A stretch of DNA of 64,000 bases from Chrysaora quinquecirrha. Lineage: Eukaryota; Cnidaria; Scyphozoa; Semaeostomeae; Pelagiidae. Below are positions 47,174-59,366 of this stretch, piece by piece. Every line of letters begins with the position of its first letter. The first letter of the stretch is position 1. The notes beneath the pieces were generated by a model. That model saw nothing but the letters and a program-made list of their open reading frames with translations, was not told the DNA's origin and searched no databases. The stretch is taken from the NCBI GenBank assembly GCA_014526335.1, contig JACTAT010000052.1, positions 3,457,921-3,521,920 on the forward strand. The letters are read 5' to 3'. The translations under genes were made by a program, and so were the position numbers.

Positions 47174-47393
47174 GCCCTGGCCAAACGATCAAACAGTGTT
47201 GATCCAACATTTGAAATTTGTTGTCATCCAAAAACATTGTTCGTCCAACCTTGTTTGTTTCAGCCAAAAAGGTTTGTTTGAACTTTTTCAAAAACATCAA
47301 GCAATGTTTAGCGACGTGGCCAAACGGTCAAACATTTGTTGTAAAGCAAATTTGAAATGTTGGACCAACAATGTTTGAACTTTTGGCCAGGGC
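47174..47393. mobile_element. MITE with GCCCTGGCCA termini
   Basis: Ends 'gccctggccaaacgatcaaa' and 'tttgaacttttggccagggc' are inverted. The interior is made of 'aaacattgttcgtccaac'-like blocks. An open frame at 47082-47378 arises from it. Confidence 0.75.
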
Positions 47394-49429
47394 ATAACAC
47401 CAGAAGACTTGCGTTTCTTTCCTTTCCAGCCACAGCTTTCTAATTCCTTCACACCATGAAATTTCTTACAATTTAGTTCTCTCGCAAGAGTATTATTTAC
47501 ATTGAAAAAGTACTGTACACCAGTGGGTCATTCCTTGTTCACAAGATTTATACTTGTAGTAATCAGAGTCGTGTTTTTTTCCTTACTATTATTGCCTTAA
47601 ACAAAGCTTATAGAGTGCTTCTTAAATACCGATGCGAGTTTGTTTAAAAATGACTTTGATGCAGACGCAGGGCTTCTCAAAGGCCATTCCAACATTCTAT
47701 TCCACTATTCCATTCCACCATTCCATGTCGTCATTCCATTCCACTATTCTGCATTCCATGTTTTAGCAGTTCGTCTGAAAGTCGGTTGCAAATGATGGTG
47801 TAACACCGCAACGTATATAATAGAGTTCTTTGTAAATTTCATTCAGTTTGCTGCTGGAGTCATGGCTGTATAGCAATCGTAAGTTCGTAACTTCACTTTG
47901 TTACATTCGCTCTGATACTGGTTGCATACTAGAGTCGTACTTGACGTTTTTATTATTGATCACCATTGTAAGACCTGTCTTTATCTACTTAAAATCCCAC
48001 TGCATAATCGGATAGAATCTCAGCCAAACAAAACTTTTCTTAGCTTGTTCGTATGTCTGGGCAGACTCCAGTTTTGATGTTCTTTCAAAATTGTTCTTAT
48101 TAGAATGAGTTTACCCCAAATAAATATTCAACAATGAAAATACAGAAATCGGGTCTCAGTTTCACCGGATATTCCGGCACGGCATTCGAAGAAAACTCCC
48201 TTATATTACTGGTTCTGATCATGCCCCCCGATTCATCGATTTCTTGGTCGCTTTGCTCATTCCATTTCAGACACATGTGACAGATTATCTGACCCATGCA
48301 ACAGCAATTTGCAGCAACTTAAGAGGGTAATCCAAGGGTCATGAATGACCATTAAACGGGCGGCCTAGGCCCCGGAATCAAATATCAGGAAAAACTTCGT
48401 GCAGTTTACTGCCTCAAATGAGCTTAAATACCAAAAGAAAATGAATAATGATCAAGTAGGAAAACATAAAGGACATGTTAAATAAAATTTAAAGCTAGCA
48501 ATACATTCTAGTAATATTACCTGTCAATTCTAAAAACAGTCCAAGCATCAATGCCCCAAGCAAAGTACAGCACAGCACAGCGAGCGATTTTCGTTCAGTC
48601 GATCTGACAATCTCTTAATTCCTCGAAAAACCACAAAAGGTGAACAAGATTGGCTTCCGTGGTCCAATATTTATTGTTAATTGTCTGATGGTGATTGTTT
48701 CCCTCTCTTTTTCTTTTGTGCATTCTCACGTGTTCTCTTTGTTTACATCTGGTATCTATCTTTCTGACATTGACAACCTGACATTGTTTCTCTATTGTCT
48801 CGAATCACGCTTATTAGCCTCGTTATGAAAATTTGGTTCAAAGTCCAAAGTCCACATTTTAATCACTCCACGTTGGTCGTTCGTTTGTCGTGGCTTTTTT
48901 GGCTTGACAAAAAACATTTTGCCAACAGAAAAAATATCAGTGACACGAAGAATAATATTGTGAATGAAGTAAAATATAACTGGAGTATTCAAAATTAACA
49001 TCAGAGATCAGAAGGTATGAAAACTTTGGGGTGTGCTATTGACTTAATGACTTTCATGACTCTCTTTTTCGTGTGAATGAATTGATAGCTACCACGTGGC
49101 CCTTATTGTTTACAATCACATGTGATGGTAATTTGGCTAGGCCATTTTTGATCTAACAAGCCCTGCCTGGAATCTCAAAAACTAGCTGCTAGAGTTAGTT
49201 ATAAGCAAAATCGCAAGCGTGAAGTTTGACAATTTGTGCATTGAATTGAAGTTGTTCTGCCTATTATGCACATAAAATTTCTAAAATCCAACTACCAAAT
49301 ACATTCACATCGAAGTTTTAATTGAAAATTGATACCTAATTATCCTTTGGTGGTATGAATAGGCCTTAATATTCAGGTCAGGTCTATTCACTCTAAAAGT
49401 TCAGTTTCATATTCAGTTCACATTTTTTG

Positions 49430-49745
49430 CGGTCAAAGCCTTTATGAAATCGGAAACTTTGAATTCTCATAATAAGTTTAAGAACACAAGTGCTAGGACC
49501 GAGGGGCATTTCACTCTGCATCAAGGCATACGAGATTTCCATTAATTTAATGGAAAAGGCAAAGCAAAAGGACTTTCAAGGGATTTTCGAGAAAACAATA
49601 GGACTTCCAGCAAAGGTGTACGAGATTTTCAAGGAGTGAATTGCCCCTCAGCTAGGACAGTGAAACTTTGCACCTAGACTAAGTTTTGGCTGCTTTATAA
49701 GATTTTCATATCGAAAACTCGATATCATGTGATTTCGAAAAATTT
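49430..49745. mobile_element. MITE (second copy of the 24950 family), interrupted
   Basis: In inverse orientation it follows the 24950-25280 element: 'gcggtcaaagcctttatg', 'agaacacaagtgctaggac', 'tagactaagttttggctg', 'ctcgatatcatgtgattt'. A 151-bp element interrupts it at 49500-49650. Confidence 0.75.
49500..49650. mobile_element. Nested 151-bp MITE with 8-bp target duplication
   Basis: Ends 'gaggggcatttcactc' / 'gagtgaattgcccctc' are inverted. GCTAGGAC is repeated at 49492-49499 and 49651-49658, an 8-bp duplication typical of hAT elements. Confidence 0.85.
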
Positions 49746-49842
49746 TAATGCTGTCTGACGTCATGCTGAAGTGATCTATACCTTTTAACTTGTGTTTTGT
49801 TTCTGTCTTTGGTTCTAGGTATAGTCTCTTTTGTATTGCACA

Positions 49843-52800
49843 ATGGAAAGACACAAGCTTGAACTGAATGTGATTGACAAAAAGGAGCAAGAAGAAGCTA
49901 AGGCTAAGAAGACATTTAATGACTTAGATGAAATTCTACCATATATCGGAGAGCTCGGAAAGTATCAAATGATACTAATAGCCATGCTGTCTCTCATGAT
50001 TCTAACAGCTGGCTTTCCAGTTCTTATTATGTTCTTTGCTGCTCAGAATCCACCATGGACATGTGTTGCCAACAGTACAATATGCACGTTGAATGGAAGT
50101 TTCACTTCTAAACAACCAGAATATTACGAGAGAAGATGCGATATGCCAAGATCTGAATGGAAATTTACCAAGCCAAAGAGTTACTCTATTGTTACCCAGG
50201 TGAATTATGAACCATTTATTGGGACGCTACCAAATTTATTTCCGAAGCTGAAGGCATGATGCATGAAAGACATGGAAAATTCATTAGGCATTGTTTTCCA
50301 CTCTCTTAAATCTTTCTGAAGCTGGCCATTGTGTTTATGTCACCAGTAAATGGTTGTGCCATCAATATCAACTGTATAGTCATAGTCATTTGAAATTGTG
50401 CTTGTTGCTATATCTCCTTCTAAAGCCTGCCTACTGCCAGCCTAGATAGCTGATAATCAATGTCATTGTTTTTTTTTCAGTTTGACATCCACTGTGACAC
50501 AGAATATTACATCTATTTGTCAACCTCATTGCTGTTCATTGGATGGGGAATTGGTTCTGCTATATTTGGTTGGCTAGCTGACAGGTAAATGCACATGCGA
50601 ACAAAAAGGCTTTGTCAGAGGTGGCACCACGGGGAGGACTGGGGAGGACATGTCCTCCCCAATATTTTCCAGGACCGATTTTGTAATTCGTCGAAATCCG
50701 AGGAGAAATATTCAGGGGGGGAGGCGTTCGATCATATGATAAATTTTTCAGTGGATCTATTCAAGCTCGCAAATCATCGAAAACTTGCATTGTGAGAAAC
50801 AGTTCATTTTCAGACAATATACTGTAACACGACTTTATGTAAATGATCTTTTGTCAAAAATAAAAATTTTACCTAGGTTAGATTAAATGGCTTTTGTATT
50901 ATTTACAGATTAAAAACCCAGTAAATTATTTTTTTTAATGGGCGTGGCTTTCATAAAAATGGGCGTGGTCCAAAAAAATTTCTACTCCTCCCCACTTTTT
51001 TAGGGCTGGTGCCGCCTCTGGGCTTTGTTTTTGTTTCAAAACACCACACTAGTGAATCTATACACACTACTTTGGTGGATAAGCACTACTGTGGTGGTAT
51101 ATTTTGTGTACTGTGGTGGTGTTTTTTGCGTACTGTGGTGGATAAGCACTGCTGTGGTGGGTTATTATGCTTTTGTGGTGGGTTATTGTGCTTGTTGTGG
51201 TGGTGTTTTTTTGTGTGTACTGTGGTGGATAAGCACTACTGTGGTGGGTCATTATGCTTGATGTGGCAGGTTATTGTGCCTGTGGTGGTGGTGTTTATTG
51301 CATACTGTTGTAGATAAGCACTACTGTAGTGGGTTATTATGCTTGTTGTGGCAGGTTATTATGCTTGGTGCAGTGGTGTTTATTGCGTACTGTGGTGGAT
51401 AAGCACTTGGTCAAAGTGCAGAGGTTTACTTTCGTAGCATTTGCATTATTGATTTTATGAGCATGCAGCAAGGCTCCCAATTTTATAAGGGCTTTGACCG
51501 TGAAAAGTTACTGCATGTGAAACTTTTCACTCTGAGTGATCTGAGCCCTTTTAAAATCGTAACCTTTCAACGCTCCTAGAATCAATGACATAAACACTAA
51601 CATATTCAACTTTGCTCCTGCACGGTGGTGTGGCAAACTATATATCTAGAAGTTTCGTAACCGCTGCCTTCCCTGAGAAAAGTGTGTTAAGCACCAGCTA
51701 CACGTGCGATTATTTTAGTAAAAACAAAAATATATGTATAAAATGTGTCTTTACTAATCTTGACTGCGTGCGAAGATCGTTGTTTCAAGTCTTGTTTAAC
51801 GTGTAGAAAACACGGAGCCAGAGAGAGAGAGACGTGATTCATGATGTAACTCTGTTGATGACTATTGCTATTGCTATTGCTCAACTGACTGACTTATTTT
51901 ACAATACAATACAATTTATAACGAATTACTTGGTTTCGAACCGACATGAATAATTACGAAAACTGTGAACAACAACAAAGGTTAAAAAGAAGTAAAAGTG
52001 TCAACGAGGAGGAAAACGTATTGAAAGTAAAACAAAACAAGCGAAAGTTGTTTACTAGCAACGATGTTGTTTTGCGGTTGCTAGTGTAGCTAGTAAGAGT
52101 GACGCTACATATTAACATGTTTTGGCGATGTGACATACATGAAAATGTCCTCTTCTGTGAGAAATCCCAAGATGGTTACACGCTTTGACAAATATGCTGC
52201 AACAAAAGTTCTGCAACAAAAAGTTCTGCGACAATCAACTTGCGCAATAAGCAGAATGGGTCTCAAAAAATGTCCAGGAAGACACGCTAAAACGCAATGT
52301 GTTGTGTCGCAAATGCAAAAAACCGCCACATTGTTTCCTCTGGTCGCAAGAACATTTTGTTCAAAAATCTATCCTTGGCTTGGGTACATTTGCTACTCTT
52401 AGTTTTTTTATGGTCGCAGTGATAATTCTTTTCTTAGTCCTGTCGCCATTTCTAGCAAAAAGTCGCATACCTATTTTCACGCTAATACATTCTTTTTGCT
52501 CTTTAGGTATGGTCGATTCAAGGTTCTTGTTGTATCTGTGATCGGTATTATACTTGTCACTTTTCTAAGTGCATTCTCACCAAACTACGCCATGTTTGCC
52601 GTTTGCCGTCTGGTTGTCGGAATCTTCAAACCTGGAACCGTAGTCGGTGCCTACATCGTTGCTGGAGAATTGGTCGGTCCAACGTATCGTCCGCTTGCTG
52701 GTACGATCATGTGGATATTATTCGCTGTGTCATTGGTGCTGACTGGTGTAAAGGCATACTTTGTCCGGGAATGGAAGATTCTGGTTATGATTTGTTCAGC

Positions 52801-55800
52801 ACCCTATGCTTTTGTATTCCTGTTCTTCTTGTAAGTATTTGCACTTGCGTAGCTACATAAAGTATAAAAGAAACCGAAACTATGATTTTCCTATCAAGAT
52901 GCAATATCTTCTCGTCCCGACAACTCGAACCTCCAAATTATTGGGATTAATTTGAAGGCGAGTTTGAATTTTATGGCAAAGTAAATATTAACTCGAATCA
53001 TACCGAAACATAAGGTTGTTTTATTGTTAAGACTCTACAACCAAACTAGCGTTCTTGCTTCTTGTGTAAGAATGAGCACAATTTCTTTGCAATCCACACA
53101 TTACGGGCCTGAAAATATGAATGAATTCAGAAATGATATGCTTGCTATTTTCCCTTCATCCGTAAATATTTATGGGCCTAAGTTATTCGAAAGACAATGG
53201 CCGATGGGGAAAGATATGGGTCAAGATACTACTAGGCAGTGTTCACGGGGAATGTGAGATCAGTTTTAGTTAATGAAAGTTCCCGTGAAAATTCTATTTC
53301 TTGGGGTTCGAGTTCAGGGTTATTCTTACTGTAGATTAATAGCGCGAAAAAAGCCGTCCCTATAAATTGGAGTGACTCGAGCTATTTTCCAGCAATCAGG
53401 AAACTTGCTGGAATCCAAGGACGTATTAAACATGAAAACAAGAGAACCCTCTATGAAGGGTAGGGCAAGTTTCAGAAAATAACTGGAGATATTGTCAACT
53501 CCGAAGCCTTTAGAGGTTTTAATTTTGGCAAAGGCCCCCCTGATTTCGGGAGCCCTTATTGATTTGAATTGAAATTGGACATACATAAAAGCGTTTCATC
53601 AGACACTACTCAGAGTAGAAATGTCACCCACAGGCCACAGACCTGAACATTTGACGAAGAAGAAATTTATACCAAGATGCGGATCAAAATGGATCAATAA
53701 GATTAGTAAAGCTAAATCGATGTTGTGTTTTGAACACTAGTCAGCGGACCAGTCAGCCTGTTCGATACATCGGGAAGACCTTAACTTATTTTGCCTTAAG
53801 CAAATTAACTTCTCCTGATGGTATTTATTACCATATCACCCTTTTTTCTTTAGCTATGTCCCAGAATCGATGCGCTGGCTTCGTCTCAATGGAAGACATG
53901 CTGATGCAATAGCCATTCTCAAGAAAGCAGCGAAAGTCAATAAAAAGGTGTTACCAAATGAACTAGAACTTGCTCCACTACCCATGTTACATAACAGCAA
54001 TGCTGGTGTTTTAGCGCTGTTCAGACCATTTAAGATGCTGCTGTATACTGCTGTCCAAGGCTTTTCTTGGTAAGGGTAACGACGGCTAACTACATATTTT
54101 GTCAAAACAAAAACCCTTTTGATTGGGAAATGTCAAAAATTGCCCAAATTTGTCAGGCTTAGTATTTTGACAATCAAACTTGCCAAAAGCAAGCCCGAAG
54201 GTGCTTTCACAACTTTTGGTTACCAGCTTTCATTGAAGCCTCTACCTTTCGATAATTCAACAACACAAACTTAATTGTTTTGTTGATGCTGAAATTCAAC
54301 TTGAGCCGGTGGCGTAACGCAGTTTAGACTCCCTTAGTTCAATAACTAAGGGCCGCGACAAGTTTTTAGTATTGTGGCTTTATAAAGATACTAGGCCAAA
54401 AGGCTTCCTACGGCAATCCCATAAACAGTCACAAACTAGGGGACACGTAACGTGCATTTTCAAAGTTCTAAAGGACATGTTTGAAAAATTTTCCCACTCC
54501 GAGTCCCCTCCCCCGTATAGCTCAGTTCGCTTCTCCGACCCTGCATAAGGGTCCGATCTTACTTAATTCCTACGGGCTCCGATTGCCTCCGTTACGCCAC
54601 TAACTTTAGCGCCCGGGGGGCATACTCCCTAATATTTGCTGACAATGACAGATACCGTAAATCCTCGAATAAGCCCCATCTCCGAATAGACCTCCCCCTT
54701 GAATAAGCCCCCACCTAAGAATTCATTTTTGCAAATAAGCCCTCCCCTCGAATAAGCCCCAATTGGGAATTATTCGAAGGATCTATGAATTTGTTTCTGT
54801 TTATAATGCATCTTTCAACTTATTAAAACACTACACAAGCTAGTCCTGACAAGCTTAACTATCAATTCAACCAATAATCAGCCATTGGCTGTTGGCAAGC
54901 AGTTGATTTAGATAATAGATTAGATTAGATAAACATAAGTTATCTTTTTCTCTCTTCTTCTCTGTCGAAAACATACTAGAACTGTTGAACTTTGAATTAA
55001 GCCTCCCCCTCGAATAAGCCCCCACCGAAAAATTCTTGTTTGCAAATAAGCCCCCCCCCCGGGCTTATCGAGGATTTACGGTATGTGTTAGTTAGACTTA
55101 TTACCTGAGTCCTGAGTCCCAGTTATCGCTCATGAGACGGAGGCCAACACTAGAATGAGATCGCTCAAACTGGGACTCATAAAAGATTAGCTGAAAAACT
55201 GGTCAGCTGCCCCAGGAAATCTCGGGGGCCAATCAGAGAGCAGCTTGTCGAGATGCCACATTCTGATTGGCTTATTAAGCTATTTCGATCCACCACGTGA
55301 AATTTTCCGTTTATTTTTCTGAAAATGTGACCCCCCAAAAATACATTAGGAAAACATTAGGTGGTTGTAGCGGGGTGTCGGGGTGGTGGAGGAGCGGAAA
55401 CTAACGACTCATGCAATAAGGCTATGTGTCCACGACATAATGATGAATGTAACGTAATTTTTCTTTCTTTAGGTTCGTTTCGGCTATAGTTTACTACGGT
55501 GTATCACTGGCTGTAAGCAGTCTTAGTGGAGAAATGTATCGTGATTACATATTGGCAACTCTAATTGAAATCCCAGCTTTGATCTTTTCTATCTTTCTCA
55601 TGAACAGGTAATTTTTTGTTATTTTGTGAAACCAGTTTGTACATTGTTTGTAGACTCACTCCATAGGTCTCACTACTTCGCTCGATGTTGTTGTTGTTGT
55701 TTTCTACAATCGCTCAGTGTGGAGTGACAAATCGAAATAAGGGAAGCGTAAACTATAGACTCGTGTAGCGAGTCTACATTGTTTGCTCAGTAATTACTGT

Positions 55801-58202
55801 CTCGATTCACGTCAACCTTATCCCCAGGCTCCAAATCGAATTTCCTCGAATCTCAACCGTCAAATCGATTTTGGCCCTGGTACCGGCTACAGAATCTGCC
55901 AAAATACTGGCAATTTTGGCCTAGGCTTAAAAACAAGATGTAGATTCCGAAAGCAGATGTTCTTAGCAGAAAACGCAAAGAATTTCATTGATAACTATAA
56001 GGCAAGATACAATATCTTATGTAGCATCATTTTTTGGTTTATATAGATGTTTTTCACATAGTTTTCAGCCTATTTTGGTATGATATTTTGATGAAACTGT
56101 GACGTCACTTAAAATTTCTATTGTTTGAACAGCCAATCGAATTGCGAATAGACAAGGCCGATACCAGGGTCGAATATCGACAGCGGAGTTTTACGTAGAT
56201 GCCTATTCACCCTGGGGACGAGGTTGGATTCACGTATTCATATGCCGTACTTTCTCATTTCATCGGCAATTAAAGCTCCAGCTCAAGGACAATGGGGCTC
56301 AAGGATTCTTCGTCGTAGTATACTACTTCTCTTAGTCTGAGCCTGCAGCCAAATGAGAGGAAAACTTTGGGCTGTATGACCTCGAGAGTTACTCGACGAC
56401 TTCACTTGGCCCTTTAGCTCAACGCAATCGTCGTTGGCTCTCTGATCATACATCTCAGGTTCTAATCCCATCAATTTTGGTATGCCATATATAGGAAAAT
56501 CTATCCAAATTTTCGGTATTCGTGACAAATACGTGTTTCTACAGTATACTGAAGTAAGAAAATCTACATTTTAAAAACCACCCTGGCCACTTACAAGACG
56601 GGGATGCTTAACAGTATTAAGAGTGGCGCTTTTTGGACGAGAGCTTTATAGAGGAAATACAGTAACTAATTCTAGTTAAGAATAATCTGTGTTTTATTTC
56701 AGATCTGGAAGAAAAAAAGCTGTAATAGCTGGCCTGGCAGCAGGTGGAATATTTTGTACGGTTGTCGGAGGACTCTCAAGTCTCGACACATCAGAACAGA
56801 GTGAGTTGGGACAATAATTTCCGTCTAATTTCTAACTATTAATAGCATCTTCCAGTAACACACTTGCGAACCAGTAATCACTACTGTGGTGGTAATTTTG
56901 CACTACTGTGGTAGTAAATTCGCTCTACTGTAGTGGGTAATCACTGCTGTTGTGGATTATTATGCGTACTGTGATGGGTTACTATGCTTGTTGTGATTTT
57001 AATTGTGAAGCATTGTTGTGGTTATTTTACACTACTCTAGTGGTAATTTTGCGTTATTGTGGTGAATAACCCTAGTTGTGAAATTTAAAAAATTTTTTTT
57101 TTTCTTTTGGAGAGAGTCAAGGTCACGCGGGCTTAAAAGTTAGCATTTGTGACAATTGTGCTCCTGACTGAAGTGCTATCCAAATCCAGACTAGGAAACA
57201 CTTGTTGAAACAAGTATAAACCTTACTCTGTTACTCGGATGATCAAGTAAATGGCGGTTGCGTTTCAGAAATTAACTAGGACGTCAAAGAACCAATTTGG
57301 ATTTAAAAAGCGCTGCCCCAAGTGCCGACAAAGACTACTAAATGAATGGAACCTCGAAAATAGGCAAGCCGGCCAGGAGAAGAAAAGCATGTTGCCGCTT
57401 TTTTGTGGATGCTGGAAAGCAGCTTGGACTTGAACTTGATGTTTGAAGCTGTAAGCCAGCACTGAAACATGGAGACTTAGAGAACTTTTAAGCTTTTGTT
57501 ACGCAATCATGACTTGATAAAGTCGCTTTCTTTTCAGAATGGAAGATCGTACGTGTCGTATTTGGATTATGTGGAAAGTTCTGTATTACCCTGTCTTTCA
57601 ATTCATTATACATGTGGTCCATGGAACTTTATCCAACCAGTATACGGTAGGTTTCAAATTTCATCTTTAAAAAACAAGATTTCTACTGAAATACGATTGA
57701 GAGTTAGCCTATATTGACTGTTAATCTACTAGTCTATACTTCTCTAAGGAAAAACCTGAAATATTTACCCGATGTTGTCATTTCAAACCTGGGCTGCATG
57801 ACCAGAGAGCCAACGTAAGTTTGAGTCCCACTTATTGTGGTATGCCATTTTGGAAAAATCTATCCTCGTGTTCACCATTTATGACAAATGTATATGCATA
57901 TGTATGGTGCTGAAGAAGGCTCAATATAACCGAAACACGAATAAGTCAAAACGGGAGGAAAATTTGGGGTTGTATGACTTTATGAGTTACTCGGTGACGT
58001 CATTGAGCTCTATGGCTCAGTGGAAACGTCAGTGGCTCTCTGGTCATGTAGCCTAGGTTCGAATCCCACGTATTGTGGTATGCCACTTGTGGAGAAGTCT
58101 AACTAACTAACTTACTTAACTAACTAGCTAACTAACTCACTAACTAGCTAACCAACTTACTTACTAACTGACTAACTAACTACTTAGCTAACTGCTTAAC
58201 TG

Positions 58203-58240
<38 letters not shown>

Positions 58241-58442
58241 CAACTAAGTAATTTACTAACTAACTAACTAACTAACTAACTGGCTGACTAACTAACTAAC
58301 TAGCTAACTAACTCACTAACTAGCTAACCAACTTACTTACTAACTCACTAACTAACTACTTAGCTAACTAACTGACTAAACTAACTAACTAACTAACTAA
58401 CTAACTAGCTAACTAACTAACTAACTAACTAACCAACTAAGT

Positions 58443-58483
<41 letters not shown>

Positions 58484-58593
58484 TACTTACTACTAACTAA
58501 CTACTAACTAACTAACTACTAACTAACTAACTAACTAATAACTCACTAACTAGCTAACTTACTTACTAACTAACTAACTAACTTAACTGACTG

Positions 58594-58660
<67 letters not shown>

Positions 58661-59366
58661 TAACTAACTAACTAACTAACTAACTTAACCAACTAAGCTT
58701 AACTAACTAACTACTTGATGAACTACTTAACTGACCAACTAACTAACTAAATAACTAACCAACTAAACTAACTACTTAACTGAACTGACTAACTAACTAA
58801 CTAACCAACTAACTAACTAACTAACTGACTGACTACTTAACTGACTGCTTAACTGACTCAACTAACTAACTAACTAAATAGCTAGCTAACTCAACTAACT
58901 ACTTAACTGAAATGACTTACTAATAAACTAACTAACTTTCTAACTAATTAACCACTTTAACTAACTAACTAGATTATTAGTTTACCAACTAGCTTACTAA
59001 CTAATAATAATTGACTTATGATAATTCCTTTATATTCTATACGCCTGGCCTGAAGCCCTATGCAGAATCGTATTGTTGATTTATTTTAGGGGTGAAGGAA
59101 TGGGATTTGTGCAGATAACAAGCAGAGTTGGATCAGCCTTGGCTCCTTGGGTTGCAAAATGGCTCGGTGTATTCCATGCTGCGATACCTTTCAGCCTGAT
59201 GGGAGTATTGTCAATATTCGCTGCCGCATCTTTAATGCTGTTACCAGAAACAAGAAACCAAAAAACACTGGAAACTGTCGATGATCTTATTGGGAGGCAG
59301 ACCATTGGTAATAAAGGCAATTTGATTGGAAATCAAGTTTTAGAGTCGAGAAATGAGGATGTGTAA
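49843..59366 (+). CDS. SLC22-family organic cation/carnitine-type transporter, complete, 8 exons
   Basis: Exons: 49843-50199, 50481-50584, 52507-52830, 53854-54069, 55473-55607, 56703-56800, 57538-57646, 59090-59366. Phases agree throughout: 539 residues, normal for SLC22. A plasma-membrane MFS carrier for organic ions is expected; substrate not predictable. After TM1 a large extracellular loop carries Cys and N-glycosylation sites (NPPWTCVANSTIC, RCDMPRSEWKFTKP, SIVTQFDIHCD). The MFS motif GWLADRYGRFK follows TM2, and PESMRWLRLNG is the family signature before the intracellular loop. SGRKKAVIAG and WSMELYPTSIRGEGMGF mark the second half, with LPETRNQKTLETVDDL at the end. A splice acceptor ('ttggttctag') 25 bp before the ATG suggests a 5' UTR intron. 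Intron 7 ends in a 900-bp CTAA array 80 bp before exon 8. A tandem paralogue starts 2.7 kb downstream. Confidence 0.95.
50616..51020. mobile_element. MITE with CAGAGGTGGCACCA termini
   Basis: Ends 'cagaggtggcacca' and 'tggtgccgcctctg' are inverted. The 8-bp target duplication GGCTTTGT lies at 50608-50615 and 51021-51028 (hAT-like). It lies in SLC22 intron 2. Confidence 0.9.
51040..51410. mobile_element. Foldback minisatellite element (copy 3, left arm only)
   Basis: Starts 'cacactagtgaatctata' and runs as 'gtggtggataagcactact' units. The unit here has GATAAGCAC instead of GATAATCAC throughout. No inverted right arm follows. It lies in SLC22 intron 2, directly after the MITE at 50616-51020. 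Confidence 0.7.
53326..53586 (-). pseudogene. Non-LTR retrotransposon reverse transcriptase fragment
   Basis: Minus-strand frame reads IRGAFAKIKTSKGFGVDNIS, then FLKLALPFIEGSLVFMFNTS and FPDCWKIARVTPIYRDG. This is the N-terminal fingers region of LINE reverse transcriptases (K-x-S-K-G-x-D-x-I ... WK-x-A-x-V-T-P-I-x-K-x-G). The catalytic YxDD region and the rest of the element are missing, so it is a dead fragment in SLC22 intron 3. Confidence 0.85.
54653..55083. mobile_element. MITE with TACCGTAAATCCTCGA termini
   Basis: Ends 'taccgtaaatcctcgaataa' and 'gcttatcgaggatttacggt' + A are inverted. The interior repeats 'cgaataagccccc' several times near both ends. It lies in SLC22 intron 4. Confidence 0.8.
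55650..55777. mobile_element. MITE with GTAGACTCACT termini (copy 2)
   Basis: 128 bp; ends 'gtagactcactcc' / 'gtagcgagtctac', core 'gatgttgttgttgttgt'. The 7-bp target duplication ATTGTTT is present on both sides. It lies in SLC22 intron 5. Confidence 0.85.
55812..56226. mobile_element. MITE with CCTGGGGACGAGGTTG terminus
   Basis: Ends 'tcaaccttatccccagg' / 'cctggggacgaggttg' are inverted. The 8-bp target duplication GATTCACG lies at 55804-55811 and 56227-56234. Its right end is the sequence found at the CEP76 duplication junction. Confidence 0.85.
56310..56535 (+). mobile_element. tRNA-derived SINE, family 2
   Basis: 'tttagctcaacgcaatcg', 'ttggctctctgatcat', 'caggttctaatcccatc' and 'tttggtatgcca' follow the consensus seen at 57960-58098, with a decayed A box. 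Confidence 0.65.
56857..57080. mobile_element. Foldback minisatellite element (copy 4, degenerate)
   Basis: 'cacttgcgaaccagtaatca' then diverged 'ctactgtggtggtaatttt' units, one arm only, in SLC22 intron 6. Confidence 0.6.
57785..58098 (+). mobile_element. tRNA-derived SINE, family 2 (tandem pair)
   Basis: The second unit has a perfect A box 'tggctcagtgg' and B box 'ggttcgaatcc', followed by 'cacgtattgtggtatgcc'. The first unit is truncated but shares 'gcatgaccagagagccaa' and 'tattgtggtatgccattt'. Not a functional tRNA: there is no cloverleaf. Confidence 0.75.
58099..59010. repeat. (CTAA)n array of about 900 bp
   Basis: Imperfect CTAA units with interspersed CTTA, CTGA and CTAG, starting exactly at the 3' end of a SINE and ending 80 bp before SLC22 exon 8. 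Confidence 0.95.

Noticed and set aside
58005..58085. tRNA gene suggested by perfect A and B boxes
   Set aside because: No cloverleaf or anticodon arm can be built. The segment is part of a repeated SINE.
58099..59010. CTAA/TTAG array as an interstitial telomere
   Set aside because: The unit is four bases, not TTAGG or TTAGGG, and it begins at a SINE tail.
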